From: Dehalobacterium sp040766325
Lineage (GTDB): Bacteria; Bacillota; Dehalobacteriia; Dehalobacteriales; Dehalobacteriaceae
Direction: 5' to 3'
Assembly (NCBI GenBank): GCA_040766325.1
Contig: JAXGQR010000003.1
Coordinates: 232,937-296,936 of the forward strand
DNA length: 64,000 nucleotides
How positions within the stretch are numbered: position 1 is the stretch's first letter; every line of letters starts with the position of its first letter. A program made the translations under genes and the position numbers. Of this stretch, positions 34,478 through 43,115 are shown piece by piece. Under the pieces are notes generated by a model. It searched no databases. It was not told the origin of the DNA and saw nothing but the letters and a program-made list of their open reading frames with translations.

Positions 34478-35197
34478 ATGAAACAGCGCTTTCATTATGG
34501 TCCTGTCCGTTCCCGCCGCTTAGGACGTTCTTTAGGTGTGGATGTAATGCCGCACAAAACCTGTAGCCTGGATTGTATTTATTGCGAATGCGGTGCCACC
34601 AGTCTGTTAACCCTTGAACGTAAAGAATACCTTCCTACTCAAGAAATAATTGATGATCTGGATCAATATTTAATAAAAGGTCCGGAGCTAGACTACATCA
34701 CTTTTGCCGGATCCGGTGAACCCACCCTGCATAGCGGCCTAGGGGAAATCATTAACTTTTTAAAAGAAAAATATCCTCAATATAAGGTGGCTGTACTTAC
34801 AAATGCCACGTTGCTCAATGACCCTGCAGTAATTGATGATCTTCAAAAAGCTGATCTCGTCGTTCCTTCCCTTGATGGGGTATCGCCCCAAGCATTCGCA
34901 AAAATGAACCGTCCCGCGGCCAGTCTCACACCGGAAGCTATTATTTCAGGTATCAAAAATTTAACGGAGAATTTCCCCGGTGAGATTTGGTTGGAGATCT
35001 TTATTATTCCTGATATCAACGACGGGGAGAAAGAATTGGCTCTGTTCAAAGAGACCATTGAAGAATTAGGCATCAAAAAGGTGCAGTTAAATACTTTGGA
35101 TCGCCCGGGTGCCGTTCCCTGGCTAAAGCCGGTCTCACAAGAATATAAAAATGTAATCGCCGAGAAGCTTGGCAAAGTAGAAATCGTGAACCGTTAA
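34478..35197 (+). CDS. Radical SAM protein (COG0731-like)
   Basis: 239 residues from ATG 34478 with AAAGGAGGT upstream. The cluster motif is CSLDCIYCEC near residue 29 (CxxxCxxC), followed by the SAM-binding segments FAGSGEPTLHSGLGEI and VLTNATLL. It is related to the wyosine-type Fe-S oxidoreductases of COG0731 but short; the substrate is unknown. Its last 45 bp and terminator are duplicated at 42945-43101, which makes this gene the left boundary of a possibly inserted block. Confidence 0.85.
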   Translation: MKQRFHYGPVRSRRLGRSLGVDVMPHKTCSLDCIYCECGATSLLTLERKEYLPTQEIIDDLDQYLIKGPELDYITFAGSGEPTLHSGLGEIINFLKEKYPQYKVAVLTNATLLNDPAVIDDLQKADLVVPSLDGVSPQAFAKMNRPAASLTPEAIISGIKNLTENFPGEIWLEIFIIPDINDGEKELALFKETIEELGIKKVQLNTLDRPGAVPWLKPVSQEYKNVIAEKLGKVEIVNR

Positions 35198-35304
35198 AAA
35201 CCGACTGCAAAAAAGCATCCACCTGGTATTGAAAAGAGAAGGATAAAAAAACCAGTTACCATCAAACACAAAAAGCTTGTAGTAACTGGTCTTTTGTTTT
35301 TTAT
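35153..35304 (+). repeat. Direct repeat copy A: 3' end of radical SAM gene plus terminator
   Basis: This 152-bp stretch (the last 45 bp of the gene, the spacer and the terminator) recurs in the same orientation at 42945-43101 with scattered substitutions and small gaps. Both copies start at GTAATCGCCGAGAAGCTTGG and end in a T-run followed by TTAT. Confidence 0.85.
35251..35304 (+). terminator. Terminator of the radical SAM gene
   Basis: ACCAGTTAC (35251-35259) pairs with GTAACTGGT (35282-35290), followed by CTTTTGTTTTTT. Confidence 0.8.
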
Positions 35305-35341
35305 CGTTTTAATCCGGCGTGCCTGGCACCAGCCAAGTTTT

Positions 35342-36403
35342 CTAATCAATCAAGGCGCAGATCCTTTTCGCCTGATCCTGAAGATCAATTCCGTTTGCAG
35401 CCTCAATTAACTCCAAATTGCCTGGGCAGATGCCGTCTTTACCCTTTAGCACCCCACAAAGCGCCCCAACAATGGATGCAATGGCAGAAGTTTCATCACC
35501 AATATTAACTCCATCATAAATCGCCGACATGGTCTGTCCTTGATGAGCAATAAAGAGGCCGATGGCTGTAGGTACCGTCTCGGCAATCGCCGGTCCGCAG
35601 CCAATTAAATCTCGTAATTCCTCCATATGCCGTCCGCTGTGAAAGCCACCGCGCAGCACCAATTCGATCGCCATATCGATGCGCTTGGTTACTGATGGCC
35701 CAGGATATACCCAGATATCATCCCGCTTGCACGCTTCAACCTCACCTTTTTCCGCTCCATGGCAGGCTGCCTGTACCATATCGTATACTCCGGCCTGACC
35801 GGACATCCCCTTGCTGATCGCAGCGGCAATAGCACAAGCCCCGGAAATGCTCAAAGGGTCGTCATGGGAAGCCATGGTCAGCTCGATGGTATCCTCTATT
35901 GTCTTATTTAGATCATCAGGATGTAGTAAGCCGGCTGGATAAGCTTTGACTGCTGCTCCATTAGAGGATAGGGCATAATAATGTCCTTTAAAAAGCTTAT
36001 TGCCCAAGTGGCCGGCATAAGCCCAGGTACCTATGGAATGATCCTCATTCAGACGATTGACCACTTTACGAGTTGTCATTCCGGCAAAAGGAGCAAACCA
36101 TTCACTTTGGCCCCATTCCTGTAAAGCTGCTTCCCCCAACTGTTTGGTAATCTTTCCCTTGGCTTTAAGCAAGTGATCAGTGAGAACATAAGGAATACTG
36201 AACGCATCTGTGATTTGCCCTGCTTTACGTCCATGTGCCGGTACGTCATCAGGTGGTGTTTGAAAATCACAAACTCGTCCGTTGAATATTTTCTCAATCT
36301 GCCTGGTAGACTTCGTTTCCGTAGCGGCACCCATAGCATCACCGACTGCGGCTCCCAGCAGACAGCCCAGTACTCTGTCATATCGGCTTAAAACTTTGCT
36401 CAT
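35342..36403 (-). CDS. ADP-ribosylglycohydrolase family protein with altered metal site
   Basis: 353 residues, same family as the next gene (GCLLGAAVGDAMGAATETKS at the start). The metal motifs differ: the usual TDD is TDA (GQITDAFSIPYVL) and the C-terminal D-x-D motif reads NIGDETSAIASIVGALCGV. The paralogue upstream keeps TDD and DTDT. The loss of two acidic ligands suggests changed metal use, another substrate or a non-catalytic partner. It is 1 bp from the paralogue's stop, so the two are co-transcribed and may form a complex. This gene ends 37 bp from the radical SAM terminator. Confidence 0.8.
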   Translation of the reverse strand: MSKVLSRYDRVLGCLLGAAVGDAMGAATETKSTRQIEKIFNGRVCDFQTPPDDVPAHGRKAGQITDAFSIPYVLTDHLLKAKGKITKQLGEAALQEWGQSEWFAPFAGMTTRKVVNRLNEDHSIGTWAYAGHLGNKLFKGHYYALSSNGAAVKAYPAGLLHPDDLNKTIEDTIELTMASHDDPLSISGACAIAAAISKGMSGQAGVYDMVQAACHGAEKGEVEACKRDDIWVYPGPSVTKRIDMAIELVLRGGFHSGRHMEELRDLIGCGPAIAETVPTAIGLFIAHQGQTMSAIYDGVNIGDETSAIASIVGALCGVLKGKDGICPGNLELIEAANGIDLQDQAKRICALID

Positions 36404-36404
36404 C

Positions 36405-37445
36405 TCAGCATCCTCCTTTCATACGTTTATTGGCAATGGAACTAATCTGGACAGCTAAACCACTAATGTCAAGTCCATTGACACTTTCCATGGTAGGCAA
36501 GAAATGCTCGGGATATGCACCGGCCCCCTTTAACGCCCCGGCAATGGCTCCGGACATAGTAGCCACAGTATCCGTGTCATAGCCAACGTTAACTGCCCCA
36601 ATGATTGAACCAAGAGCATCACCACTGTTTGCAGCAAAGAAGCCGATGGCGGCGGGAACTGCTTCTGAAATATGCAAACCGGTACCAACACGGTCCCCGA
36701 TTTCCCGCATCTTCTCCTCGGGAGTACCACGGCCTAAACCAATTTCAATAGCCACTTCCATGCGTCGCAGTACAGATGGACCTGCCACATCACGGGCAAC
36801 CTCAAGACCCAAACGTTCACCTTCCCCTGCCCCATATAAAGCGGCTTGCAGCACATTGTATACATCGCTATCCATCATAACGGCTCTGCTAACGGCGCAT
36901 GCCACGGCACATGCTCCGGAGATTGCTAAATAATTATCATGGGTAATCATCGTTACTGTGACCGCATCGGCTATCGTCTGATCCAAATTGCCGGGATTGA
37001 GAAGACCAATGGGAGAAATGCGCATGGCCGAACCGTTGGTAGCCTGTCTGGTTACTAATTGCACCCCTTTCGTCTCTCGGATTTCCTCACCCTTGAAACG
37101 ACGAATGGCAAGGCGGGTAGTCGGACCGGCAAAGCGATCAAAAAAGACCGCATGTTCCGACCAGTTAATCAGGGCATTTTGTACAGCCTCTTGATCCACA
37201 ATACCATGATTATCCACGATGCTCTTCGCCAGGAAAAAAGCGGAACTGAAATCATCAGTTAATTGGCCCGGCTTGTTGCCGGCCCCAAATGTATCCATAG
37301 GGGGAGTTTCAAAATCAGTTACCGTATGTCCGAAATATTCCCTGATTTGCTCGGTAGTCCGGGCCTCGGTAGCGGCACCCATGGCGTCCCCCGCTCCGGC
37401 CCCAATCAATGCGCCTAGAATGCGGTTATGTAAGTTATATTCCAT
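36405..37445 (-). CDS. ADP-ribosylglycohydrolase family protein (DraG-like)
   Basis: 346 residues. Metal-site motifs are intact: GALIGAGAGDAMGAATEART, GQLTDDFSSAFFL, NGSAMRISPIGLL and GYDTDTVATMSGAIAGALKG. DraG-family enzymes bind two Mg/Mn ions and cleave ADP-ribose N- or O-glycosidic bonds; many distant members act on other N-ribosides. The neighbours are a ribose-type ABC transporter and a PfkB kinase, so a catabolic nucleoside- or ADP-riboside-hydrolase role is plausible. ATG at 37445 with a GGGAGGTATTC site. Confidence 0.85.
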   Translation of the reverse strand: MEYNLHNRILGALIGAGAGDAMGAATEARTTEQIREYFGHTVTDFETPPMDTFGAGNKPGQLTDDFSSAFFLAKSIVDNHGIVDQEAVQNALINWSEHAVFFDRFAGPTTRLAIRRFKGEEIRETKGVQLVTRQATNGSAMRISPIGLLNPGNLDQTIADAVTVTMITHDNYLAISGACAVACAVSRAVMMDSDVYNVLQAALYGAGEGERLGLEVARDVAGPSVLRRMEVAIEIGLGRGTPEEKMREIGDRVGTGLHISEAVPAAIGFFAANSGDALGSIIGAVNVGYDTDTVATMSGAIAGALKGAGAYPEHFLPTMESVNGLDISGLAVQISSIANKRMKGGC

Positions 37446-37489
37446 AATGAATACCTCCCTTGATCAATAAAGTAACTTCCTGAAAATAA

Positions 37490-37523
37490 AACAAAAGGCG
37501 TGCTTCTTTGAGAGTACGCCTTT
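37490..37523 (-). terminator. Terminator after the sugar-binding protein gene
   Basis: AAAGGCGT (37494-37501) pairs with ACGCCTTT (37516-37523); on the minus strand TTGTTTTATTTTC follows. It may attenuate read-through into the glycohydrolase pair. Confidence 0.65.
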
Positions 37524-37535
37524 ATAATCTTGGTC

Positions 37536-38614
37536 TTATTTCCAACCTTCCATGGAAGCAACATTTTCCGCTGTGACCAAGCTTAGAGGAGTCCAGATCA
37601 CAGTTTCGTCAAAAGTATGGCCTTGGATAGCTTTCAATGAAGCTAAAAGACCTGCTTTTCCAAACAAATATGGGGACATAGCCACCGTAGCGTCCAGTTC
37701 ACCGGCTTCAATCGAAGCTTTAGCCTCTTCGATAAAGTCAACACCAACTACCATAACCTTATCTTTCATATCTTTATCCTTTAGAGCTTCCACCACACCC
37801 AGAGCCATAATATCATTACCGCAGGTTACCCCTACGATATCGGAATTAGCATCAATAAGAGCACTCATCAAATCATATGCTGTCTGACGATCAAAATTAG
37901 CAGTTTGCACCGGTAGTATATCCATGCCGGCAGCTTCAAATGCCTCTACTGCACCGTCTCTCCGAGCATCACTTTGAGTTGCACCAGGTATACCTTCGAT
38001 GACGGCTACCTTCCCTTTTCCCCGGTTTTTCAATGATATATTCAGCACCGAGTCTACCTTGAGCCTTGAAATCAGAAGTAACAAAGGCGGCAATTGAACC
38101 ATTGGTAGCTGCCAAAGCTTCTGCCATCAACACCGTTGCCTACAGCTACCACAGGTACTTCATTCTGATTGGCAGCTACAATCCCGGGAATTAAATTTTG
38201 TTCTGTAAGGGGTGAAACAGCGATCGCTGCATAGTCTTTGGTCAACAAAGTGTTCATGATTTCCAATTGTCCCTGGGTGTCGGTTTCAGTGTCGGTCGCC
38301 ATCACGTCGACGTCCACACCCCACTCTTGTGCAGCAGCTTCGTAACCTTCTTGCATTGTGATCCAGAAGGAATTTGCTAAAGTACTTTCAATAGCGGCAA
38401 TCTTTACACCTGTTTCTTTGTCTGGGAGAGGAGCCAAAGCTTCTTCCAAAGCCCGATTGGCTTCATCAAAGGCACTATTGGTTTCCGGTTCTTCTGTAGC
38501 TGTTGCTCCATTTTCAGCATTCGGATCCTGCTCCGGTTCTTCCCCACTCTGAGCACAACCGACCAGCGTGATCACCATTAAAGTGATCATAAGTAATGAT
38601 AAAATTTTTTTCAT
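37536..38614 (-). pseudogene. Sugar ABC transporter substrate-binding lipoprotein (RbsB-like), two frameshifts
   Basis: Start ATG 38614 (GGAAGGAAAG site) with a lipoprotein signal MKKILSLLMITLMV and lipobox TLVGCAQ. The RbsB-type domain reads VKIAAIESTLANSFWITMQEG, MNTLLTKDYAAIAVSPLT and VPVVAVGNGVD. The frame then breaks near 38124; another frame carries AALAATNGSIAAFVTSDF-type sequence (coding AEALAATNGSIAAFVTSDF), and a third, from about 38018 at a run of four A on the coding strand, carries VAVIEGIPGATQSDARRDGA to the end. It would capture a pentose-like sugar or nucleoside for the permease and ATPase upstream in the operon. Two small indels, about 100 bp apart, separate the frames. Confidence 0.75.
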
Positions 38615-38645
38615 TTTCTTTCCTTCCTTTATTTGCTTTTTTATT

Positions 38646-38668
38646 TTAATCATTCTAATAATGATTAA
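38646..38668. promoter_or_regulatory. Operator-like palindrome ahead of the sugar-binding protein gene
   Basis: TTAATCATT (38646-38654) and AATGATTAA (38660-38668) form a perfect 9-bp inverted repeat with a 5-bp centre, 32 bp upstream of the start codon. A DeoR- or LacI-type binding site is possible. Confidence 0.4.
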
Positions 38669-38708
38669 CTGATTCTTGGCATCAGAGTGCTTTTTCATCT
38701 GATGCTGA

Positions 38709-39681
38709 TCAAGCGTTATCAGGGACTTTACTCCCCTTATCAATAAACCCCTCAATCCGGGCCAGATCAGCAGTACTGCGTGGTCCCTTTGTCATACACT
38801 TAAGAGCTGCCGCTGCAGAGGCGAAAAATAGTGCCTCCTGAGGTGAGGTATGGCGGCAATAAAAATCATAGATGATTCCGGCGGAAAAACAATCTCCGGC
38901 ACCGGTTGTATCCACCGGATCTATGACAAAAGGCTTTTGAACCAAAATGGTCTCGCCTTTTAACCAATAAGCACCGTTGTCGCCGGCCGTACAAATTAAT
39001 CCATCTTCAATGGAGAAGGATCTTTGTAGACTTTTCATAGCATTTGAAGGATCTTCCAGCCCGGTCATTTCTCGATATCCATCCCTACCGCTGATAAATA
39101 GAGTACAGAGAGAAAGCATATGCCGGATTTTTTCCTTTGTCACACCGCAATCAACCATAAAACTTGGTACATTTTGCATATTATAAACCACAGGAATACC
39201 CTTTTGGCGCGCCTTTTGGGCTAAGTACAACGCAGTACGAGGTGAATACATATCCGTATAAAAACAGGTAATCCCATCTAAAACATACTCCGGTAAATAT
39301 TCCGGTAGCAAAGTATTAACCGCATCACCTAGATTAGCAAAGATGCAGTGTTTGCCTTTCGGTGCCGTAATTATATAAGTGTGCAGTGTGGTACCGCCTT
39401 TTTTCACTACCAGGTATTCTGTATTTACTCCTTTTTCCCGTAAATCAGCAGCAAAGATATTGCCCAGGTGATCATCGCCGATCTGGCCGGTTTGATATAC
39501 TTTTACGCCCATCTGACGAAGGGCTACAGCTACATTGGAGCTGCTGCCGCCAGGTACCAATCTCTCTTCTTCAATTAAGGAAAAACCATCATCCCGAGGA
39601 AGCATTCGGCTTTACCAAGATAATATCCATGGCCACTGCACCCAGACATAGCACTTTATCTTCTACGACTAATCCAGACAT
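38709..39681 (-). pseudogene. PfkB/ribokinase-family sugar kinase, one frameshift near the N-terminus
   Basis: The N-terminal 27 codons from ATG 39681 (MSGLVVEDKVLCLGAVAMDI) are out of frame with the rest; two bases appear to be missing near 39604, before LPRDDGFSLIEEE. The remaining 298 residues include VPGGSSSNVAVALRQMG, the anion-hole motif DTTGAGDCFSAGII and ASAAAALKCMTKG. PfkB kinases phosphorylate ribose, fructose, adenosine, pseudouridine or similar; the ribose-type transporter next to it points to a pentose or nucleoside. Its 5' end is 6 bp from the permease gene's stop. Confidence 0.8.
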
Positions 39682-39687
39682 TTTCTT

Positions 39688-40707
39688 CTACTCCTTTCTT
39701 TTCTTTATTTCAGAAACTGCCACCGCGCTCAATACGATTAGCCCAGTTAAGAGCTGTTGGTAATTAGACGAAATGGAGAGAATCGTTAAACCGTTTCGCA
39801 TTACAGCCAGCACGAGACAAGCAATGAAGGTACCGCTGATACTGCCGCTCCCACCTTGGATCAGCGTGCCTCCTAAAACCACCGCCGCAATTGCATCCAT
39901 TTCATAGCCTGTTCCGGCCAGCGGTTCACAGGTATTAAGTCTGGCTGCCACAATAAATCCGGCCATGGCAGCACAAAATCCGGAAAGAGCATAAACCAGC
40001 ACTTTATAAAAATGGGTATTGCCACCGGTTTTATGTAAAGCACCCTCATTACTGCCCAGCACCAGGCAATAACGTCCCAATTTAGTTTTCTCCAAAATAA
40101 TCCAAGCCAGTAAAGTCACCAGCAAAGCAAGCGCAATTGGTGGGTTAATGGTGTTAACCAGGTTTCCCTCCCAACCCAAAGGATGAAATATGGATGTCGC
40201 GCCGCCCCAAAAGGTGAACGAGCTGTCAAAGCCGAAGATCGGCCTGCCGTCCGTGATTAATATCACCAAGCCTCGCACAATTGACATCATACTTAAGGTA
40301 GCGATCAAAGGATTAATCTTCATCTTAGAGATAATTAAGCCATTGATGGCACCAATCAGGGTTCCGGTGATCAGACCTAAAAAAACAGCCAATCCTACGG
40401 GGAAACCTGCTTTCATGGCAAAACCCATCACAACAGAACTCATAGCCATGATCGAACCAACAGAAAGATCAATACCCGCAGAACATATGACAAAGGTCAT
40501 GCCTACGGATAGCAGGATATAGGTGGAAGCAAGATTGAGAATATTCTTGGCATTTTTCCAGGTAAGAAAATACTCAGAGGTAAAAGTCAAAAAAGTCATC
40601 ATAGTTAGTAAAACAGCGATCAGTAAGATTCGGGCTCCATATTGCCGAAAAAAAATATTGTTAAAGAAATCCCGATTCTTTAAACCCGATAGCTGATTAT
40701 TGATCAT
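39688..40707 (-). CDS. Sugar ABC transporter permease (RbsC-like)
   Basis: 339 residues with about ten membrane segments. RbsC-type landmarks are SVGMTFVICSAGIDLSVGSIMAMS near residue 70, INGLIISKMKINPLIATLSMMS, GGNTHFYKVLVYALSGFCAAM and MDAIAAVVLGGTLIQGGSGSI. It belongs to the carbohydrate uptake transporter-2 family together with the single-domain ATPase upstream, which it overlaps by 4 bp, and the lipoprotein downstream. Confidence 0.9.
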   Translation of the reverse strand: MINNQLSGLKNRDFFNNIFFRQYGARILLIAVLLTMMTFLTFTSEYFLTWKNAKNILNLASTYILLSVGMTFVICSAGIDLSVGSIMAMSSVVMGFAMKAGFPVGLAVFLGLITGTLIGAINGLIISKMKINPLIATLSMMSIVRGLVILITDGRPIFGFDSSFTFWGGATSIFHPLGWEGNLVNTINPPIALALLVTLLAWIILEKTKLGRYCLVLGSNEGALHKTGGNTHFYKVLVYALSGFCAAMAGFIVAARLNTCEPLAGTGYEMDAIAAVVLGGTLIQGGSGSISGTFIACLVLAVMRNGLTILSISSNYQQLLTGLIVLSAVAVSEIKKRKE

Positions 40708-41447
40708 GATTTATTCACCGCCCCGGTAATCATAGCTACTATATCCTCCATATCCGTTTCTGTCGTTTTAACTTTACCTACTATCCGGCCATGTCGCATG
40801 ACGCAGATACGGTCGGAAATTTCGAATACCTGGGGTAGATTATGACTGATAATAATCACACCATAGCCCTGCTGTGCAAGATTTTTAATCAATTTAATGA
40901 CGGTTGCGGATTCGGTTAGACCCATCGCCGCAGTCGGTTCATCAAAAATGAAAAATTTACCCCCCTGATGGACGGCCCGGGCTACGGCGGTGCCCTGTCT
41001 TTGTCCCCCACTTAAAACCTCAACCGGCATCCGCACATCAGGTATAGCAATACCTAGATTACGGATTAATTCCTCAGCCTCAGCATACATTTTTTTGTTA
41101 TCCAGGAAACCTCTTTTGGTAAGCTCTCTTCCGAGAAAAATATTTGTCGCTACATCCCGGCTGTTAGCCAGAGCCAGATCCTGATATACTGTGGAAATGC
41201 CAGCTTCCAAGGCAATTTTCGGCGTGAGAGCCAAATAGGATTTGCCGTCAATGACGATCCTGCCCCGATCCGGTACCAACACCCCAGTCAAGATCTTGAT
41301 CAACGTCGATTTACCGGCCCCATTATCACCCACAATGGCCAGAATTTCTCCCAGTGCTGCCTTTAAACTAACTCCATCTAATGCTGTAACGTGGCCGAAT
41401 CTCTTTACGACATCATGTACTTCTAAAAAATATTCCTCATCAATCAT
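40704..41447 (-). CDS. Sugar ABC transporter ATP-binding protein, single domain (FrcA-like)
   Basis: 247 residues: Walker A VGDNGAGKSTLIKIL, signature LSGGQRQGTAVARAV, Walker B FFIFDEPTAAMG and H-loop IIISHNLPQ. Most ribose-type systems have a double-length RbsA; this one has a single nucleotide-binding domain as in FrcA, and so would act as a homodimer. It overlaps the permease gene by 4 bp and is 67 bp downstream of the UroD-like gene. Confidence 0.9.
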   Translation of the reverse strand: MIDEEYFLEVHDVVKRFGHVTALDGVSLKAALGEILAIVGDNGAGKSTLIKILTGVLVPDRGRIVIDGKSYLALTPKIALEAGISTVYQDLALANSRDVATNIFLGRELTKRGFLDNKKMYAEAEELIRNLGIAIPDVRMPVEVLSGGQRQGTAVARAVHQGGKFFIFDEPTAAMGLTESATVIKLIKNLAQQGYGVIIISHNLPQVFEISDRICVMRHGRIVGKVKTTETDMEDIVAMITGAVNKS

Positions 41448-41514
41448 GTTCCATTATCCCCGTATAATTATGGTATTTATCGGCATCTTGTAACATCAAA
41501 ATATAAAAAACCTT

Positions 41515-42597
41515 TTAATCTGAATTAAACATTGGCTTTAACGGCATTCTTCCAAAAATCCGTGCACTATCCATTAAAGCTAACACATTTTCCGCTTTTG
41601 TTTCTAATGGAATTCTACACCCTGTTCCTAACACAAATCCCTTGGGATTATCACCCGCTTTCATCATACAAACCTTTGCGGCCTGCATAATATCTGCCCG
41701 CGTGCCCTGGAGCATTACATCGACCGGAGGAACATTTCCTTTTAAAGCTATCCGGTGACCAATCACTTTTTTTACCTCCGCCAAATCCTCTACTTGATCA
41801 AGACTGAAACTCCCTGCCCCGGAATCGGCGATGTCGTGCCAGATTTTATAAGTTTTGCCGCAAATATGCAGGGAATATCCTTTTTCGATCTTAACCTGGA
41901 ACCAATGACCGATTTTTTTTAAATAGGGCAAGACAAATTCTCGAAAATGAGCGGGGCTGATTACATCGTTGGAAGCAAATGGTTCACCGATACTTGAAAT
42001 AATGCCTTTTTCCCAGCACACTTCCATATAGCACAATATATTTGCGGTTGTTCGTTCTAGGAGACCATGGACAGCATCAGGATTTTTTTTAAGATCTCTC
42101 AAAAAATTAGGTATTCCCCTCAATAATGCTGCCGAGGTAAAAGGACCACCAATCCCGGTGCCAACTTTCACTAAGGATCCGATGTGATCTTGTAAAATCT
42201 CCAAAGCCTCTAAATAGAGCGGGAATCTTCCATCTTTTTTGGGGTCAATGATCCTAACCTTTCCAAAATCTTCAGCCTTCTCGATATAGGCCTCGCTCAC
42301 CTGAGGCGGATGATCGGCAGAGTATTTTATCCTGGCCCCTAATGCTTCCGCTAAGCCAAATTGATCCGGTCCCACACCTACCCCGTCTTGGCCATACATC
42401 TTAAAAGCAACAATTTGTGCCCGGGCCATAATTTGAGGATCGTTTAAATATTGGGACACGGTTACTCCTATTAATCGAGCTGGCTGTTCTCCTAAGGAAG
42501 GGCAACAAGGTATCCGGTCAAAACTCTCTCCCCGTGCCATTGCCTGAGACCTTTCCAAAGGTGTCATTTCATCTAAATTAAATTCATTTCTTTTCAT
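41515..42597 (-). CDS. Uroporphyrinogen decarboxylase family protein (MtaA/MtbA/CmuA-like methyltransferase)
   Basis: 360 residues, UroD fold. The zinc-site motif of cobalamin-dependent methyltransferases, HxC, appears in YSLHICGKTYKIW, with a distant Cys in VLGTGCRIPLETKAEN. N-terminal MTPLERSQAMARGESFDRIPC is typical of MtaA-like proteins rather than HemE. Such proteins move methyl groups between methylated cobamide and a thiol or other acceptor. Why it is first in a sugar-transport operon is unclear. No corrinoid protein gene is adjacent. Confidence 0.75.
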   Translation of the reverse strand: MKRNEFNLDEMTPLERSQAMARGESFDRIPCCPSLGEQPARLIGVTVSQYLNDPQIMARAQIVAFKMYGQDGVGVGPDQFGLAEALGARIKYSADHPPQVSEAYIEKAEDFGKVRIIDPKKDGRFPLYLEALEILQDHIGSLVKVGTGIGGPFTSAALLRGIPNFLRDLKKNPDAVHGLLERTTANILCYMEVCWEKGIISSIGEPFASNDVISPAHFREFVLPYLKKIGHWFQVKIEKGYSLHICGKTYKIWHDIADSGAGSFSLDQVEDLAEVKKVIGHRIALKGNVPPVDVMLQGTRADIMQAAKVCMMKAGDNPKGFVLGTGCRIPLETKAENVLALMDSARIFGRMPLKPMFNSD

Positions 42598-42944
42598 ACA
42601 TCCTCTGTTCCCCCAGAAATTATTACGCTTGTGCAGCCAACGCTAATTGAATATTGTTGACAAAAGACTGTAATTGAAGCCCCGAATAAGTTCTGGACCG
42701 CTATCTTTATTGGAAATAAATGCATCAATATTTCCCATAATAATTTCACCTTGGTCTAACCAAACTAGCCGTAAAAAACTCTCAGGAAATCTTAGTTTTT
42801 TGGCAAATACCAACTTTACTTCGTATTATCTAATAAAAATGTTCTATCTGTCCAACAAAAGTATGTTATGACTTTTTTGTGCTAATCAGATTTTTTTATC
42901 AACGACGCGGAAGAAGAATTGACTTTATTTTAAGATACACTGCA
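42598..42944. other. Intergenic region with a regulator remnant
   Basis: Apart from the DeoR-like remnant (separate entry), 42840-42944 holds AT-rich sequence without a recognisable gene. The copy B repeat starts at 42945. Confidence 0.5.
42623..42830 (-). pseudogene. Remnant of a DeoR-family regulator C-terminus
   Basis: In two frames the minus strand reads SFLRLVWLDQGEIIMGNIDA, FISNKDSGPELIRG and, after a shift near 42680, LQLQSFVNNIQLALAAQA before TAA at 42623. The pattern of a basic start, then I-D-x-x-I-S-N-K and a Leu-rich end recalls the DeoR/GlpR sugar-phosphate-binding domain. No HTH part is present: it was probably lost when this module was rearranged against the repeat at 42945. 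The assignment is tentative. Confidence 0.4.
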
Positions 42945-43101
42945 GTAATCGCCGAGAAGCTTGGCAAAGTAAAAATCGTAAACCGTTATTAACGGCCTGC
43001 GAAAAAGCATCCACCTAGAGATTGAAGAAGAAAGCAGGATAAAAAGAAACCAGTTACCATCAAACATAAAAGTTTGTAGTAACTGGTCTCTTGTTTTTTA
43101 T
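42945..43101 (+). repeat. Direct repeat copy B: orphan 3' end of the radical SAM gene plus terminator
   Basis: It matches 35153-35304 over its whole length with scattered differences, including the codons for AEKLGKV.IVNR and the hairpin. No upstream part of the gene is present here, so it is a scar, not a second gene. Confidence 0.85.
43049..43101. terminator. Duplicated terminator, now serving the MFS gene
   Basis: ACCAGTTAC (43049-43057) pairs with GTAACTGGT (43079-43087). T-rich sequence follows on both strands; on the minus strand it lies just after the MFS transporter stop. Confidence 0.7.
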
Positions 43102-43115
43102 TTAAACTAAATTTT

